Below are positions 1 to 9,295 of a stretch of 64,000 nucleotides of DNA, in pieces (position 1 is the first letter of the stretch; every line of letters starts with the position of its first letter). The stretch lies in contig JAHDQE010000041.1 in NCBI GenBank assembly GCA_018433975.1, positions 62,001 through 126,000 on the forward strand, written 5' to 3'. The DNA comes from Ornatilinea sp. GTDB taxonomy: Bacteria > Chloroflexota > Anaerolineae > Anaerolineales > Anaerolineaceae. The translations under genes were made by a program, and so were the position numbers. A model generated the notes under the pieces. That model worked only from the letters and a program-made list of their open reading frames with translations, did not search any database and was not told where the DNA came from.

Positions 1-1704
1 AAATTTGAAGAAGCGAATCTTTTTATCGTCTCATTAGACCCGCAGCGTGAGTGGTACCGGTTTCACCACCTGTTTTCTGAATTGTTGAAGCACAGGCTGC
101 GATCAGGCGGGGCAGGTTCGATCCGTGAACTGCATCTCAGAGCCAGTAAATGGTATGAAGAGGAAGGTTACTTTGTGGATGCCGTGGAGCACGCGTTGTC
201 CTCCGAGGATTGGGAGAAAACCGCTCAGTTAATCCGGATTGGATCTGGTCAAATGCTCCAGCGCGGTGAAGTGGTGACATTGATCCATTGGATGAAAAAA
301 TATCCTAGGGAGGAATTGCTTTTACGTCCGGCGTTATGCATTGATTTTGCCTGGCCGCTTGTCCTGTCCGGTCAATTATCCGAAGCTGAAACACTTCTGG
401 CACATTCCGAAGCACAAGTTGAAGCGGATTCGAGTCTGAGCGGTGAAATTGCTGCGGTTCAGGCCTTTATTGCGCGTTCTCGTGGTGATGATGAACAAAC
501 TGTGGCGTTATCGAGAAAAGCGCTGGCGCTGCTTCCCGGGGAGGATCAATCCTTAAAAGAAGTTCTGTCCGTTAATATGGGCATTGCGCACTGGCACAAT
601 GGCCAGCTTGCTGAAGCTGCGGATGCTATGGAGGAGGCTTACCAGCTATCTTTGAAATCCGGAAATCGCTACGTGGAGCTGACCTCTCAGATATTTCTCG
701 CCAGAGTTTTAGCTGCGAGGGGGCAACTTCGTCGGGCTTATCCAATTTATCAGCCTTTGGTTAAGCTGACCGGTCCGATCCCGGTTTTGGCGTTGGCTCA
801 TCTGGACGTCAGTGCGCTTCATTACGAGTGGAATGAATTGGAACCGTGCAAACTGCATATTGACCGAAGTATTGCGATCAGCGAACAGACCCGGAACAAG
901 GAATTCCAGATGGCAGGACATATGCAGCTGGCTCGATTAAGGCTGATGAACCAGGAGATTGATGGAGCGGAACAGGAATTGCTCAAGGCGGAACAGCTCC
1001 TTCGACAGGCCAGTGTTACCCCATTGAACCGCGCCCGATGCGCGGCACTCCATGTAATGGTTTCTCTGGCCCGAGAGAATCTGGCTGAGGCGGAGCATTG
1101 GGTTGACCTTTCCGGAAACCATGCAGATGTTCATCCTTTCTATCCTTTTTTAGGCCTGGCTTCAGTGCGACTTCTGCTGGCAAAAAACCGCAAAGCTCAG
1201 GCTCGAGCGATTTTACAGCATTGTGAAGCGAAAGCGGTTCGGGCAGGGTGGAACTACGGTCTGATTGCTGTACACCTCTTTCAGGTGCTGGCGGTAGAGA
1301 CGAAAGAAGCCGCGCTTGGCGTATTAATTAACGTGCTGCAAACCACTCAATCGAATGGTTTTGTTCGCAGTTTCGCGGATATGGGGGAAGCATTGGCTCC
1401 ATTTCTTGAGGGTGCGGTTTTACGAGGGGGAGACCCGGAATATATCGGGCAAATCCGGGACGCCTTCCATACGAGCAAATCGGAAACCGCGCCGGACCAG
1501 TCCGGTCTGGTTGAACCGCTCTCCGAACGCGAATTGGAAGTGCTGCGGCTGGTTGCCAGCGGACTTTCCAACCGGGAAATTGCCCGGCAGCTCATTCTCT
1601 CACTGGGCACGGTCAAGACACATATCCACAATGTTTACGGGAAGCTCGGTGTGCGTAATCGGGTAGAAGCAATTGAACGCGCCAGGTCGTTGGCTTTGTT
1701 TTGA
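1..1704 (+). CDS. MalT/LuxR-family ATP-dependent transcriptional regulator, 5'-truncated by window
   Basis: The frame is open from base 1, and the first residues (WYRFHHLFSELL) match the region just after the ATPase of MalT-like regulators, so the N-terminal P-loop part lies outside the window. The visible part is a long alpha-helical TPR-like sensor of about 500 residues followed by a LuxR-type HTH (PLSERELEVLRLVASGLSN... VKTHIHNVYGKLGV) at about 1516-1695. Such proteins bind an inducer through the helical repeats, oligomerise with ATP and activate target promoters. The inducer and targets cannot be read from the sequence. The gene ends at TGA 1702-1704 and is followed by an intrinsic terminator, so it is the last gene of its unit. 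Confidence 0.9.
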   Translation, partial: KFEEANLFIVSLDPQREWYRFHHLFSELLKHRLRSGGAGSIRELHLRASKWYEEEGYFVDAVEHALSSEDWEKTAQLIRIGSGQMLQRGEVVTLIHWMKKYPREELLLRPALCIDFAWPLVLSGQLSEAETLLAHSEAQVEADSSLSGEIAAVQAFIARSRGDDEQTVALSRKALALLPGEDQSLKEVLSVNMGIAHWHNGQLAEAADAMEEAYQLSLKSGNRYVELTSQIFLARVLAARGQLRRAYPIYQPLVKLTGPIPVLALAHLDVSALHYEWNELEPCKLHIDRSIAISEQTRNKEFQMAGHMQLARLRLMNQEIDGAEQELLKAEQLLRQASVTPLNRARCAALHVMVSLARENLAEAEHWVDLSGNHADVHPFYPFLGLASVRLLLAKNRKAQARAILQHCEAKAVRAGWNYGLIAVHLFQVLAVETKEAALGVLINVLQTTQSNGFVRSFADMGEALAPFLEGAVLRGGDPEYIGQIRDAFHTSKSETAPDQSGLVEPLSERELEVLRLVASGLSNREIARQLILSLGTVKTHIHNVYGKLGVRNRVEAIERARSLALF

Positions 1705-1729
1705 TTGAACCTGAAATAAAATCCACTTT

Positions 1730-1761
1730 CCGCCTGAACCGTAAAAAGCAGGTGGTTTTTT
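1730..1761 (+). terminator. Intrinsic terminator of MalT-like gene
   Basis: A 7-bp stem (CCGCCTG with CAGGTGG, one G-U pair) is followed by six T. It lies 25 nt after the stop codon. Confidence 0.75.
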
Positions 1762-1891
1762 GCTTTAAACAAGGAAATAAACCCCATATAAACCCCTTTA
1801 ATCCATCCGTGGATCGATGTAATCCGGATTGCGAGGCGATATTCTGGTATTACGAGTTCATTTGTTAGTGAATTGGAAGGAGGAATGACAA

Positions 1892-3409
1892 ATGGCTATT
1901 GGAACCGATATCAAAATTCGTGAAATGTCAACAACAAAAGTAATGGCATTGCGGTTTACATTGGGAATTGTGCTTTCAGCCTTCAGCGGAGTGTTGCTCC
2001 TGATGGCGTACCCACCGCTAAACATCTGGCCTTTGATGTGGGTGGGTTTGGTGCCGTATCTTTATGCTCAATATCGCCTGATGCCTGTGCGGCATTCAGG
2101 CCTGGCGGTTGCGGTTGCAGATCTGGCCTGGTTGTGGCCGATGCTGGCGCGCGTTTTCGCGGGCGGCCCATGGTTCATTGTTCATCTGGGTCTTTTCATC
2201 GCGGTGCTCTCATTCTTTCTGAATACGGAACGGAAACATCATCATCTGACCGGTATGCGCTGGTTTGTGTTATATGGAGTGCTGTCCTGGGTTGCTTTTG
2301 AGGCGATCCGCAACTTTATCCCATTCATGGGAACGATGGGGTTTGTGGCGAATACGCAATCCAGCCAGGCCTGGTTGATCCAACCCGTTTCTATTTTCAG
2401 TATTTATGGATTGGGTTGTATGATCATCCTGGTCAATTTTACGCTCGCGCAGGGTCTGATTGCTGCGGTGGACCGGTATTGGATGCCGGAAGATGCCGTG
2501 GCAGTGGATCCCCAGCGTAACCGCCGCTGGTTGATTGGCACCGGTGCTGCTGTGGTGGTTTGGATTGGAATCAGTCTGATCATCCTCGGTACTGCCCCCA
2601 AAGACGCTCCCACGGTCCGCGTGGCTGCCTTACAGCCCGGTTTTCCTGAACCGGCTCATGTGGACAGCAGCACACCCCAGGAACTTCGTGTGGAAACCCT
2701 CCTGAGTCAGGGTTATGAGGCAGCCGATCAGGGCGCACAGGTGCTCTTCACACCTGAACTGGGTATGGCAATTGACCCTCAGGTTGAGTACACTCGGGAA
2801 TTCAAAGATCTGGCGGTTGAGACAGGCACGTACGCTTTCTGGACCTATGGTCTGGATGTGGAGGAGGGATTCCGCAATGAGGCGGTGTTTATCACTCCGG
2901 ATGGAGAGTTCCAGGAGATATACGGCAAGGTGCACCCTGGAATTGGTGAACGGAAAGCGGTCTACTCGGACGTGTACCCGGTTTACGATACCCCTTTGGG
3001 CCGTTTTGCGACCATCATCTGTATGGATGGAAATTTCACCGACGTGACCCGGCGTCTGGCACAAAAAGGGGCTCAGCTCATTGCCATTGGTACGCGTGAA
3101 ACCAAGGGTATCAGTGAGCAGACCTGGACGCACCATGTCCTGCGAGCTGTTGAAACCCGTGCAGCGGTCGTTGTTACCGATGTAGCCTGGTGGTCACCAA
3201 TTATCGATCCTTACGGACGCATCGTGGAAATGAACAAAGTGCCTGAAAGCACCCGGTTGACGGTTGTAGCAGATGTCCCCCTGGGCAGTGGAAAAACCGT
3301 GGTCAATGTCCTCGGTGACTGGATGAGTTGGGTGGTGCTGGCAGGATGGGCGGGCTTTATGGTTTACTTCGCGATTGTCGAACGCCGAGCCAAGAAACAA
3401 GCCAAATAA
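1892..3409 (+). CDS. Lnt-like membrane carbon-nitrogen hydrolase (apolipoprotein N-acyltransferase family)
   Basis: 505 residues, the usual Lnt length. The N-terminal 240 residues hold about six to seven membrane helices. A nitrilase-fold domain follows (about 245-470), and a last helix is near 480-500. The nitrilase triad is visible: Glu in TPELGM (about 288), Lys in YGKVHPG (about 345) and Cys in IICMDG (about 377). Family knowledge: Lnt transfers an acyl chain to the N-terminal Cys of lipoproteins. Lipoproteins are common in this window, but members of this family in monoderm-like phyla may acylate other substrates, so the exact role is inferred. The start is supported by GGAAGGAGG at 1876-1884, eight bases upstream. 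Confidence 0.8.
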   Translation: MAIGTDIKIREMSTTKVMALRFTLGIVLSAFSGVLLLMAYPPLNIWPLMWVGLVPYLYAQYRLMPVRHSGLAVAVADLAWLWPMLARVFAGGPWFIVHLGLFIAVLSFFLNTERKHHHLTGMRWFVLYGVLSWVAFEAIRNFIPFMGTMGFVANTQSSQAWLIQPVSIFSIYGLGCMIILVNFTLAQGLIAAVDRYWMPEDAVAVDPQRNRRWLIGTGAAVVVWIGISLIILGTAPKDAPTVRVAALQPGFPEPAHVDSSTPQELRVETLLSQGYEAADQGAQVLFTPELGMAIDPQVEYTREFKDLAVETGTYAFWTYGLDVEEGFRNEAVFITPDGEFQEIYGKVHPGIGERKAVYSDVYPVYDTPLGRFATIICMDGNFTDVTRRLAQKGAQLIAIGTRETKGISEQTWTHHVLRAVETRAAVVVTDVAWWSPIIDPYGRIVEMNKVPESTRLTVVADVPLGSGKTVVNVLGDWMSWVVLAGWAGFMVYFAIVERRAKKQAK

Positions 3410-3447
3410 AACATATCCCTATTTGCCATACGTTGAGGAACGTGACG

Positions 3448-3663
3448 ATGCTACAGGTTGAGATCCGAGTTAAAGCACGAATGGATAAGAATTGGTCGGA
3501 ATGGTTTCATGATCTGGAAATTTCACACCCATGCGAAGACGAGACTTTCTTCAGTGGGACGATCGCCGATCAGGCAGCTTTATACGGCCTCATTGCTCGG
3601 CTACGTGATTTAGGCTTACCGTTGATTTCCGTGAAATGTGAGGGATCGACTCAACCAAAATAA
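3448..3663 (+). CDS. Small conserved-type hypothetical protein (71 aa)
   Basis: A 71-residue soluble protein (MLQVEIRVKARMDKNWSEWF...) starting at ATG 3448, with GAGGA at 3435-3439 as ribosome site. A longer reading from 3328 would overlap the preceding gene and has no ribosome site. No named domain is recognised. The sequence alternates like a beta-alpha fold: an N-terminal strand, a WSEWF segment, and a helix near DQAALYGLIARLRDLGL. It lies 38 nt after the Lnt-like gene and ends in a strong terminator, so it may be the last gene of that unit. Function unknown. Confidence 0.65.
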   Translation: MLQVEIRVKARMDKNWSEWFHDLEISHPCEDETFFSGTIADQAALYGLIARLRDLGLPLISVKCEGSTQPK

Positions 3664-3669
3664 GATTAC

Positions 3670-3701
3670 AAAAAAGCCTGGATTTTATTCCAGGCTTTTT
3701 T
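3670..3701 (+). terminator. Strong intrinsic terminator
   Basis: The 13-bp perfect stem AAAAAAGCCTGGA / TCCAGGCTTTTTT has a short T-rich loop and lies 6 nt after the stop of the 71-aa gene. Confidence 0.9.
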
Positions 3702-3786
3702 GTTTATGGAATATGATTTCACGGTTTTGCTTCCATGCAAAAATGGATCTTTATTCAGAAAACTGTAGAAACGAGCGGGAAGTGGA

Positions 3787-3792
3787 TATAAT
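3787..3792 (+). promoter_or_regulatory. Putative -10 element of the MoeB-rhodanese gene
   Basis: A perfect TATAAT lies 30 bases before the ATG at 3823. The -35 region is poor. The leader carries AGGAG at 3812-3816. Confidence 0.45.
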
Positions 3793-3822
3793 GAATCTAA
3801 AAGCTGGTTTCAGGAGTCTGTA

Positions 3823-4980
3823 ATGGCAGTAGAATTCTCGAAGGAAGAGATTTTGCGGTATTCACGGCATTTGATGATCCCGGATGTCGGGTTGGAGGGG
3901 CAGCGGAAGCTGAAATCGGCCGCGGTGCTGCTGGTAGGGGCGGGAGGATTGGGGTCTCCCATCGCGCTTTATCTGGCGGCGGCCGGGGTTGGAAGGATCG
4001 GTGTGGTTGACTTTGACCGGGTGGATGCTTCCAACCTACAACGCCAGGTGCTGCACGATTCCGCCCAGGTCGGCCGGTACAAGGCAGAATCCGCCAGAGA
4101 ACGGATGCTGGCGATCAACCCTTACATTCAGGTGGATGTGTATGCAGAGCCGTTCAATGCTGAAAACGGGATGCAGATTGCCGAACCTTACCAGATCCTG
4201 ATCGATGGGACGGATAACTTTGCCACCCGTTATCTGGTGAACGACATTTGTGTACTGACGGGAAAGCCGTTTGTGTACGGCGCTGTGTATCGGTTTGATG
4301 GACAGGCGGCCGTATTTGATGCCCGCAAGGGGGCCTGCTATCGCTGCCTGTTCCCGCACCCGCCCCGTCTGGAGGACGCTCCCACCTGTGCCGAAGCCGG
4401 CGTTTTTGGGGTTGTGCCCGGTATGGTGGGCGTGATTCAGGCCTCTGAAACCATCAAACTGATTTTAGGATTGGGAGAGCCGCTGGTTAATAAGATGCTG
4501 TTCTTTAATGCGCTGGATATGAACTTTCAAACCGTCACATTGAGGAAAAATAAGAACTGTTTGATCTGCGGCGAACACCCGGAGATTGACGGGTTGATTG
4601 ACTATAACGGCTTTTGCGGCACCCCGCCAGTGGGGGAAGCGTCCGTTGAGCCAGCGACCCGTGCGGAAATTGAACCGCGTGAGCTGGCAAAGCGCCTGGA
4701 TGCAAAGGAGGACTTGCTGCTTCTGGATGTCCGCGACCCGGTGGAGGTTTTGATATCTAGGCTCCCCGACGCGGTGCAGATCCCTTATGAGGAACTTGCC
4801 GAAAGATTGGAGGAACTGGGGCGGAATGACCGGGAAATTGTGGTTTACTGCCGGACGGGAGTGCGCTCTGCCTGGGCGCAACAGATTCTGGAGAATGCCA
4901 GTTTTCACCGGGTGAAGAACCTGCGCGGCGGGATCAATGCCTGGGCCCGGGAAGTGGACCCGAGTTTGCCGCAGTACTGA
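3823..4980 (+). CDS. MoeB/ThiF-type adenylyltransferase fused to rhodanese (MoeZ-like)
   Basis: 385 residues. The E1-like domain (1-250) has the ATP-binding loop GAGGLGSP, the catalytic-type DGTDNF segment, and two zinc CxxC pairs (CYRC and CLIC). A rhodanese domain follows (about 280-385) with active-site loop YCRTGVRSA. Family knowledge: these fusions adenylate the C-terminal Gly-Gly of a ThiS/MoaD-like sulfur carrier, and the rhodanese cysteine supplies persulfide sulfur for molybdopterin, thiamine or cysteine synthesis. The carrier protein is not encoded next to it, so the pathway is undecided. A link to molybdopterin would fit the AOR at 16698. AGGAG at 3812 supports the start. Confidence 0.9.
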   Translation: MAVEFSKEEILRYSRHLMIPDVGLEGQRKLKSAAVLLVGAGGLGSPIALYLAAAGVGRIGVVDFDRVDASNLQRQVLHDSAQVGRYKAESARERMLAINPYIQVDVYAEPFNAENGMQIAEPYQILIDGTDNFATRYLVNDICVLTGKPFVYGAVYRFDGQAAVFDARKGACYRCLFPHPPRLEDAPTCAEAGVFGVVPGMVGVIQASETIKLILGLGEPLVNKMLFFNALDMNFQTVTLRKNKNCLICGEHPEIDGLIDYNGFCGTPPVGEASVEPATRAEIEPRELAKRLDAKEDLLLLDVRDPVEVLISRLPDAVQIPYEELAERLEELGRNDREIVVYCRTGVRSAWAQQILENASFHRVKNLRGGINAWAREVDPSLPQY

Positions 4981-5001
4981 TCCTGGTTGAAGAGTGAAAA
5001 T

Positions 5002-5025
5002 CGCCGCGAGAAGATTCTCGCGGCG
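5002..5025. terminator. Hairpin between convergent genes, probable bidirectional terminator
   Basis: An 11-bp perfect inverted repeat (CGCCGCGAGAA / TTCTCGCGGCG) lies between the MoeB-like gene and mntP, which point at each other. The T tract is weak. Confidence 0.6.
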
Positions 5026-5030
5026 GTGGT

Positions 5031-5588
5031 TTAGAAAATATGGCTGATAACGATATTGATGCCAATCCCGTTCAGGATCAGCCCACCGATGATTTCCATT
5101 CGTTTGCCAAAGGCCGTCCCCAGGCCATGACCGATGGTGAGACCAATAATGGACATGATAGTGGAAGTGATTCCGATGGTAAGACTGGCCGGTACAATAT
5201 CCACCTGCAAAAAAGCAAAGCTAAGCCCAACGGCCAGGGCGTCAATGCTGGTGGCTACAGCCAACATGACCAGCGTCCACCCTTTTGATGGATCATCACA
5301 ATAGGTTTCTGCTTCGGGGTTCATTCCACCTTTGATCATGCGTATCCCCACAAATGCGAGCAGTCCCATCGCAATCCAGTGATCCACGCTTTCAATCAGA
5401 GGCGCGATGGTACTCCCGGCCAGGTAGCCGAGCAGAGCCATGCCGCCCTGGAACAGGCCGAAATGAAAACATAGTCTAAAGAAAGGGCGGAAAGATTTAC
5501 AGGTTCTGGCGGTCCCAATACCCAGGGAGACGGCAAAGCAGTCCATTCCCAGACCGAGCGCGATCATCATTAAAGCGAAGAATCCCAA
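5031..5588 (-). CDS. mntP: Manganese efflux pump MntP
   Basis: 185 residues with six predicted membrane helices and the two hallmark acidic repeats GLGMDCFAVS (near residue 13) and TSIDALAVGLSFA (near 117). Family knowledge: MntP exports Mn2+ and protects against Mn excess. The best start is TTG at 5588, because GGAG (5597-5600) sits eight bases upstream and no ATG is better placed. No yybP-ykoY manganese riboswitch was recognised upstream. A 14-nt inverted repeat at 5669-5682 is a possible operator. Confidence 0.9.
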   Translation of the reverse strand: MGFFALMMIALGLGMDCFAVSLGIGTARTCKSFRPFFRLCFHFGLFQGGMALLGYLAGSTIAPLIESVDHWIAMGLLAFVGIRMIKGGMNPEAETYCDDPSKGWTLVMLAVATSIDALAVGLSFAFLQVDIVPASLTIGITSTIMSIIGLTIGHGLGTAFGKRMEIIGGLILNGIGINIVISHIF

Positions 5589-5668
5589 AATAGCAACTCC
5601 TGAACCGTGGATAATTTTTTCAGGGATAATTATAGGTGGAAAATTGATGATAAATGTTAGGTTCCGGG

Positions 5669-5682
5669 GTGATGAGAATCAC
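5669..5682. promoter_or_regulatory. Inverted repeat upstream of mntP, possible metal-regulator operator
   Basis: GTGAT-GAGA-ATCAC lies about 80 nt upstream of the mntP start in an AT-rich region, and is loosely like Fur-family half sites. It could also serve the divergent lipoprotein gene at 5815. Confidence 0.3.
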
Positions 5683-5814
5683 TATTTTTTAGCCAATGAT
5701 GCTTATCCGGTTTTTCCGAAAGGGATGGAAAGCAAGATAAAAAAGTCCGGCACAGTTATTTTTATTTCTTCCTGCTGGTAAAATTCAAATAACAAGTTAT
5801 TTTGGGGTTGGGAT

Positions 5815-6615
5815 ATGATGCGTTTTTCTGGAAAATCATCTTTTTTTCGAGCCATAGGATTGTTATTGGCAGTGAGTTTGCTAGTTGTGCTGGCTGCAGG
5901 CTGTGCGCTTTCAGGTGGAGAAAGTAGTGATGCGGTTCCCGGACAGGTTAAACCCAACGGGGATGGGTTATCGCAGCTTCCAAAGTACACCGGATATGAG
6001 ACATCGACTCCCATCCCGACGATTGAACCGGAAGAAAAGAAGCAGCAGTTCCTGGTAGCGACTGTTTCCAATTATGCCGATGAAAGTGGGGCTACCATAT
6101 TTATAGGACGTTTGAAAAATACTACGCTGATGCCCCTGGATTACGCGGTGGTAACGGTCCATTTGCTGGATGGAAACGGTGAGGTGGTTGCCTCCGGGTC
6201 GGACTACACTCTGCTGGATGTGACTTTTCCTGAAGGGACAAATGCTTTCCGCGTGGCAATGGGTTCCGACGTGCCGGAGTGGGTGGACTACCGGATTGAT
6301 GTGGAAGGAGACCGATATCTTGGGGATTACCTTAACCCGGATCTGGATTTCTCTGTTTCCACAGCGGGCAGTTCCGAATCGGGCGGTTTTCAACTGATAG
6401 GAGAAGTATTTAACAAGAGTGAGACGATTGCTCAGGATGTGTATCTGTTAATCCTGTTGTATGACCAGCAATTGAATCTGCTGGATGCAGGCGTTGTTCA
6501 AACTGATCTGGACGTTATCCCGGTGCGCGGCGATTCACCTTTTGAATATTTATGGGAATGGGGACGGGGCGTTGAAGTCGGCCATTATGAGGTCTTTTTG
6601 CAGGGATATCGCTAG
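5815..6615 (+). CDS. Lipoprotein with FxLYD-like domain
   Basis: 266 residues. The signal peptide ends in lipobox LAAGC (Cys near residue 30), then a short polar linker, then two beta-rich repeats of about 100 residues. Both contain the pattern of FxLYD domains (GRLKNTTLMPLDYAVVTVHL and GEVFNKSETIAQDVYLLILL), which are extracytoplasmic modules found in cell-envelope proteins. It is probably anchored outside the membrane, with function unknown. Two ATG codons occur (5815, 5818) and cannot be told apart. Confidence 0.7.
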   Translation: MMRFSGKSSFFRAIGLLLAVSLLVVLAAGCALSGGESSDAVPGQVKPNGDGLSQLPKYTGYETSTPIPTIEPEEKKQQFLVATVSNYADESGATIFIGRLKNTTLMPLDYAVVTVHLLDGNGEVVASGSDYTLLDVTFPEGTNAFRVAMGSDVPEWVDYRIDVEGDRYLGDYLNPDLDFSVSTAGSSESGGFQLIGEVFNKSETIAQDVYLLILLYDQQLNLLDAGVVQTDLDVIPVRGDSPFEYLWEWGRGVEVGHYEVFLQGYR

Positions 6616-6625
6616 GATGGGAAAT

Positions 6626-6668
6626 ACTTCGATTTCTGCCGGGATGGTTCGCCGGTAGAAATCGAAGT
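6626..6668. terminator. 17-bp hairpin between convergent genes
   Basis: The arms 6626-6642 and 6652-6668 pair with one G-U. A T-rich run follows at 6681-6690. It separates the lipoprotein gene from the minus-strand M20 operon and probably stops both. Confidence 0.7.
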
Positions 6669-6696
6669 GTGCTCAAGAAATTTGTTTTTTTTTCGG

Positions 6697-7860
6697 TTAT
6701 TTCAGAAAATGTGCAACCGATGCGCATAGCAATGCGACCCCAAGGGGCAGGGCGTTTTCATCAAAGTTGAACTTCGGATTGTGATGGGGGGCATATTCCG
6801 GGCCGCCTGCGCCGAGGATAAAATGGCAGCCGGGAGCGGCCTGTAAAAACTCGGCAATATCATCAGAGGGGGTATCGCGTTGATCGGTGCTGATCCGCCC
6901 GGCACCAATCATTTCGACGGCCAGTTCCCGAACCTGGGCGCTGACCGCAGGGTCGTTCACGGCGGCAGGAACAATGGTCTTAATATCCACTCCTGCGCTC
7001 CCTCCCAACGCTTTTGCCGTATTTTCCACAATTTCCGCCATGCGGCGATGAACCAGTTTTTGAAGATCTTTATCATAAGTCCGGATGGTCCCGGAAAGCT
7101 CGGCGGTTTCCGCAATAATGTTAAACGCAGACCCGGCATGGAAACTGCCGATGCTCAAGATAACCGTTCCCATCTGGTTTACATTCCGGCTGACGATCGT
7201 TTGCAGCATATTCACAATTTGGGAGGCAATCACGACCGCATCTACGGTCTCATGGGGTAGGGCACCATGTCCTCCTTTGCCTTTTACCCAAATCTTGAAT
7301 TTATCTGCTGCGGCCAGAATGGGCCCTTCTCCAATCAGCAGGGTGCCGCTGGGAGTCTGGGATTGCAGATGCAGGCCCAAGGTCAGGTCTACTTTGGGGT
7401 TCTCCAGAATACCATCTTCAATCATTGCCAACGCGCCGCCGGTACCTTCTTCGGCGGGTTGAAAGGCCAGCTTGACGTTTCCCACCAGCTCGTCGCGGTG
7501 ATCCGAGAGGATTTTCGCGACCCCCATGCCGATCGCGGTGTGGCCATCATGCCCGCAGGCATGCATGACGCCGGGGTTTTGAGATTGGTAATCCAGGCCG
7601 GTTTCTTCCTGAATGGGAAGCGCATCCATATCAAAACGCAGCAGTGCGGTTGGCCCGGGCTTTTTGCCCGTGATGAGACCTACAACACCGGTTTTTCCCA
7701 CTCCGGTTTGGGTCTGAATGCCCAGGCTGGTGAGATATTGGGCTACAATCCGGGCGGTTCGAGTTTCTTCAAAACGAAGCTCCGGGAACTGATGAAAATC
7801 CCTGCGCCACAGGATTAAATCGGGGAGGATCCGGTTTGCTTCTTGCAAAAAGTCGGTCAA
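6697..7860 (-). CDS. M20 family amidohydrolase (hippurate/IAA-amino-acid hydrolase type)
   Basis: 387 residues, typical length. The metal-site motifs are present: RFDMDALPIQEE (Asp), HACGHDGH and AEEGTGGA (catalytic/metal Glu). An inserted dimerisation domain lies at about 180-290. Family knowledge: these cytoplasmic enzymes hydrolyse N-acyl or peptide-like amide bonds of amino acids, and the precise substrate is not predictable. The start is TTG at 7860, overlapping the upstream gene's stop in the sequence TTGA, so translation is probably coupled to the second M20 gene. Confidence 0.88.
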   Translation of the reverse strand: MTDFLQEANRILPDLILWRRDFHQFPELRFEETRTARIVAQYLTSLGIQTQTGVGKTGVVGLITGKKPGPTALLRFDMDALPIQEETGLDYQSQNPGVMHACGHDGHTAIGMGVAKILSDHRDELVGNVKLAFQPAEEGTGGALAMIEDGILENPKVDLTLGLHLQSQTPSGTLLIGEGPILAAADKFKIWVKGKGGHGALPHETVDAVVIASQIVNMLQTIVSRNVNQMGTVILSIGSFHAGSAFNIIAETAELSGTIRTYDKDLQKLVHRRMAEIVENTAKALGGSAGVDIKTIVPAAVNDPAVSAQVRELAVEMIGAGRISTDQRDTPSDDIAEFLQAAPGCHFILGAGGPEYAPHHNPKFNFDENALPLGVALLCASVAHFLK

Positions 7861-9059
7861 CTTTCTCTCCTTCCGGATAACTCAAGGGCTACCCGGCTGT
7901 AGATTTCAATAGTGTCTTCCAGGGAACTCAGTTCCAGGTACTCGTCGATGGAATGAACGCCTATCCCTTCAGGGCCGAGCGTGCAGGTTGGAATGCCAAT
8001 CTCATTTAGTAAATAGGATTCGTTGGCCGGACCGGAGATCACAAAATCCGGTTCGACGCCGCGGACTGCGCGAGATGCCGAGCGAATGGCCGAAATGATT
8101 TTTGAATCCTCCGGGATGATGGTTGTCGGCAGTGAAACCAATCCTTCGGTTGTGACTTTCAGCATGGGCCTGCGGCTCTGCACACCGGCAATGACTTCAT
8201 TGATTTTCTCTTGCACCTTTTCCCCGGGGACGGATGGGATTAAACGAATATCCAGAGTGGCCGAAGCATGGTCGGGGACGATGCTGGGGCCTGCCCCTCC
8301 CTCAATCAGTGTGGGAGTGAGGACGGTTTCGAAACGATCAAACAGAGAGGATGAAGTTTTCCCTTCGAACTTTACTTTTTCGAGTTCCAATAAAATCTCG
8401 GAAAGCCCGGTAACCGCGTTGTAACTCTTATCGGCGATTTGCCAGGCATGCAGGCCGGTGTGAAAGCTCTTCCCGTAGGTATTGATCTTCAACCGCAGCA
8501 CGCCGCGGTGCCCCATGGCAGATTCTTTCAGATAGGGATAGGTGTAGATCGCGCCAACTCCGGACAGCTTGTTAAGTTTGTGCAAATGGTTGATGCCTAA
8601 CCTACCGGTAGCCCCGGACTCTTCGTCCGGCACACAGGCCAGGACGACCGATTTTTCTAGATCCTGAAGGGATTGAGATTTCAATAGGAGCAGCGCGCCC
8701 AGGGCAGCCGCGATCCCTCCCTTGTTGTCAATGGCTCCCCGTCCGTAAAGCCGATTCTCGCTGATTGTGCCTGAAAAGGGAGGAAACTTCCAGCTTTCCG
8801 GGTTCCCGGTCGGGACGGTGTCCATGTGGCCCACGAGAAGCAGTCCGATTTCTTCGCTGTCACCCACCCGGACCAGCACATTGGGGCGATCTTCTTCCAG
8901 GGCCAGAAGTTCCGATTGTAACCCGTTCTGCCGGGCGAAATCCATGATCACTTGAGCGAGCGCTATTTCCGGGTTAAGGCCGTTTACGGAGGGGGTCCTT
9001 ACTAACTGTTGACAAAGGTGAATGATTTGGGGTGTGAGATTTTTGTCTTGTTTAAGCAT
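7857..9059 (-). CDS. M20 family peptidase (ArgE/DapE/CPG2-like)
   Basis: 400 residues. The motifs are VGHMDTVP (first metal His and Asp), GRGAIDNKGG (bridging Asp) and PDEESGATG (catalytic Glu), with a lid domain in the middle. It is a cytoplasmic zinc amidohydrolase on acyl-amino acids or small peptides. It is only distantly similar to the overlapping downstream M20 protein, so the pair is functionally linked rather than a recent duplication. The pair may salvage peptides. The ATG at 9059 has only a weak ribosome site. Confidence 0.88.
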   Translation of the reverse strand: MLKQDKNLTPQIIHLCQQLVRTPSVNGLNPEIALAQVIMDFARQNGLQSELLALEEDRPNVLVRVGDSEEIGLLLVGHMDTVPTGNPESWKFPPFSGTISENRLYGRGAIDNKGGIAAALGALLLLKSQSLQDLEKSVVLACVPDEESGATGRLGINHLHKLNKLSGVGAIYTYPYLKESAMGHRGVLRLKINTYGKSFHTGLHAWQIADKSYNAVTGLSEILLELEKVKFEGKTSSSLFDRFETVLTPTLIEGGAGPSIVPDHASATLDIRLIPSVPGEKVQEKINEVIAGVQSRRPMLKVTTEGLVSLPTTIIPEDSKIISAIRSASRAVRGVEPDFVISGPANESYLLNEIGIPTCTLGPEGIGVHSIDEYLELSSLEDTIEIYSRVALELSGRRES

Positions 9060-9260
9060 TTAAGCTGCACCATAGAGAATAAATGAAAAGCACCTTGAAA
9101 TGCTCCATCCTGAAGGCGCTTTTTATATGCTGATTGAAAGAGAAAACCGAAAATTCAGAGTTTTTAGATTATAGCATAGGGGGAAAAGTTGAATCCAATT
9201 CCATCTCCGACAAATCCCTTTTTGAGTGCTGCAGAAAATTGTTGAAAAAGCTGGATTTGT

Positions 9261-9289
9261 CTGACAATATTGAGGTTGCGTGGTAAAAT
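9261..9289 (+). promoter_or_regulatory. Sigma-A-type promoter of the EamA gene, leaderless
   Basis: CTGACA (9261-9266), a 17-nt spacer and TAAAAT (9284-9289) match the consensus at five of six positions in each box. The start of transcription is expected within one or two bases of the ATG at 9296. Confidence 0.6.
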
Positions 9290-9295
9290 CCCGTG

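Noticed and set aside
5589..5814. yybP-ykoY manganese riboswitch upstream of mntP
   Set aside because: None of the conserved core sequence could be found on the minus strand.
9060..9295. 76-aa minus-strand frame before the EamA gene
   Set aside because: Overlaps the EamA promoter and start, no ribosome site, no recognisable protein features.
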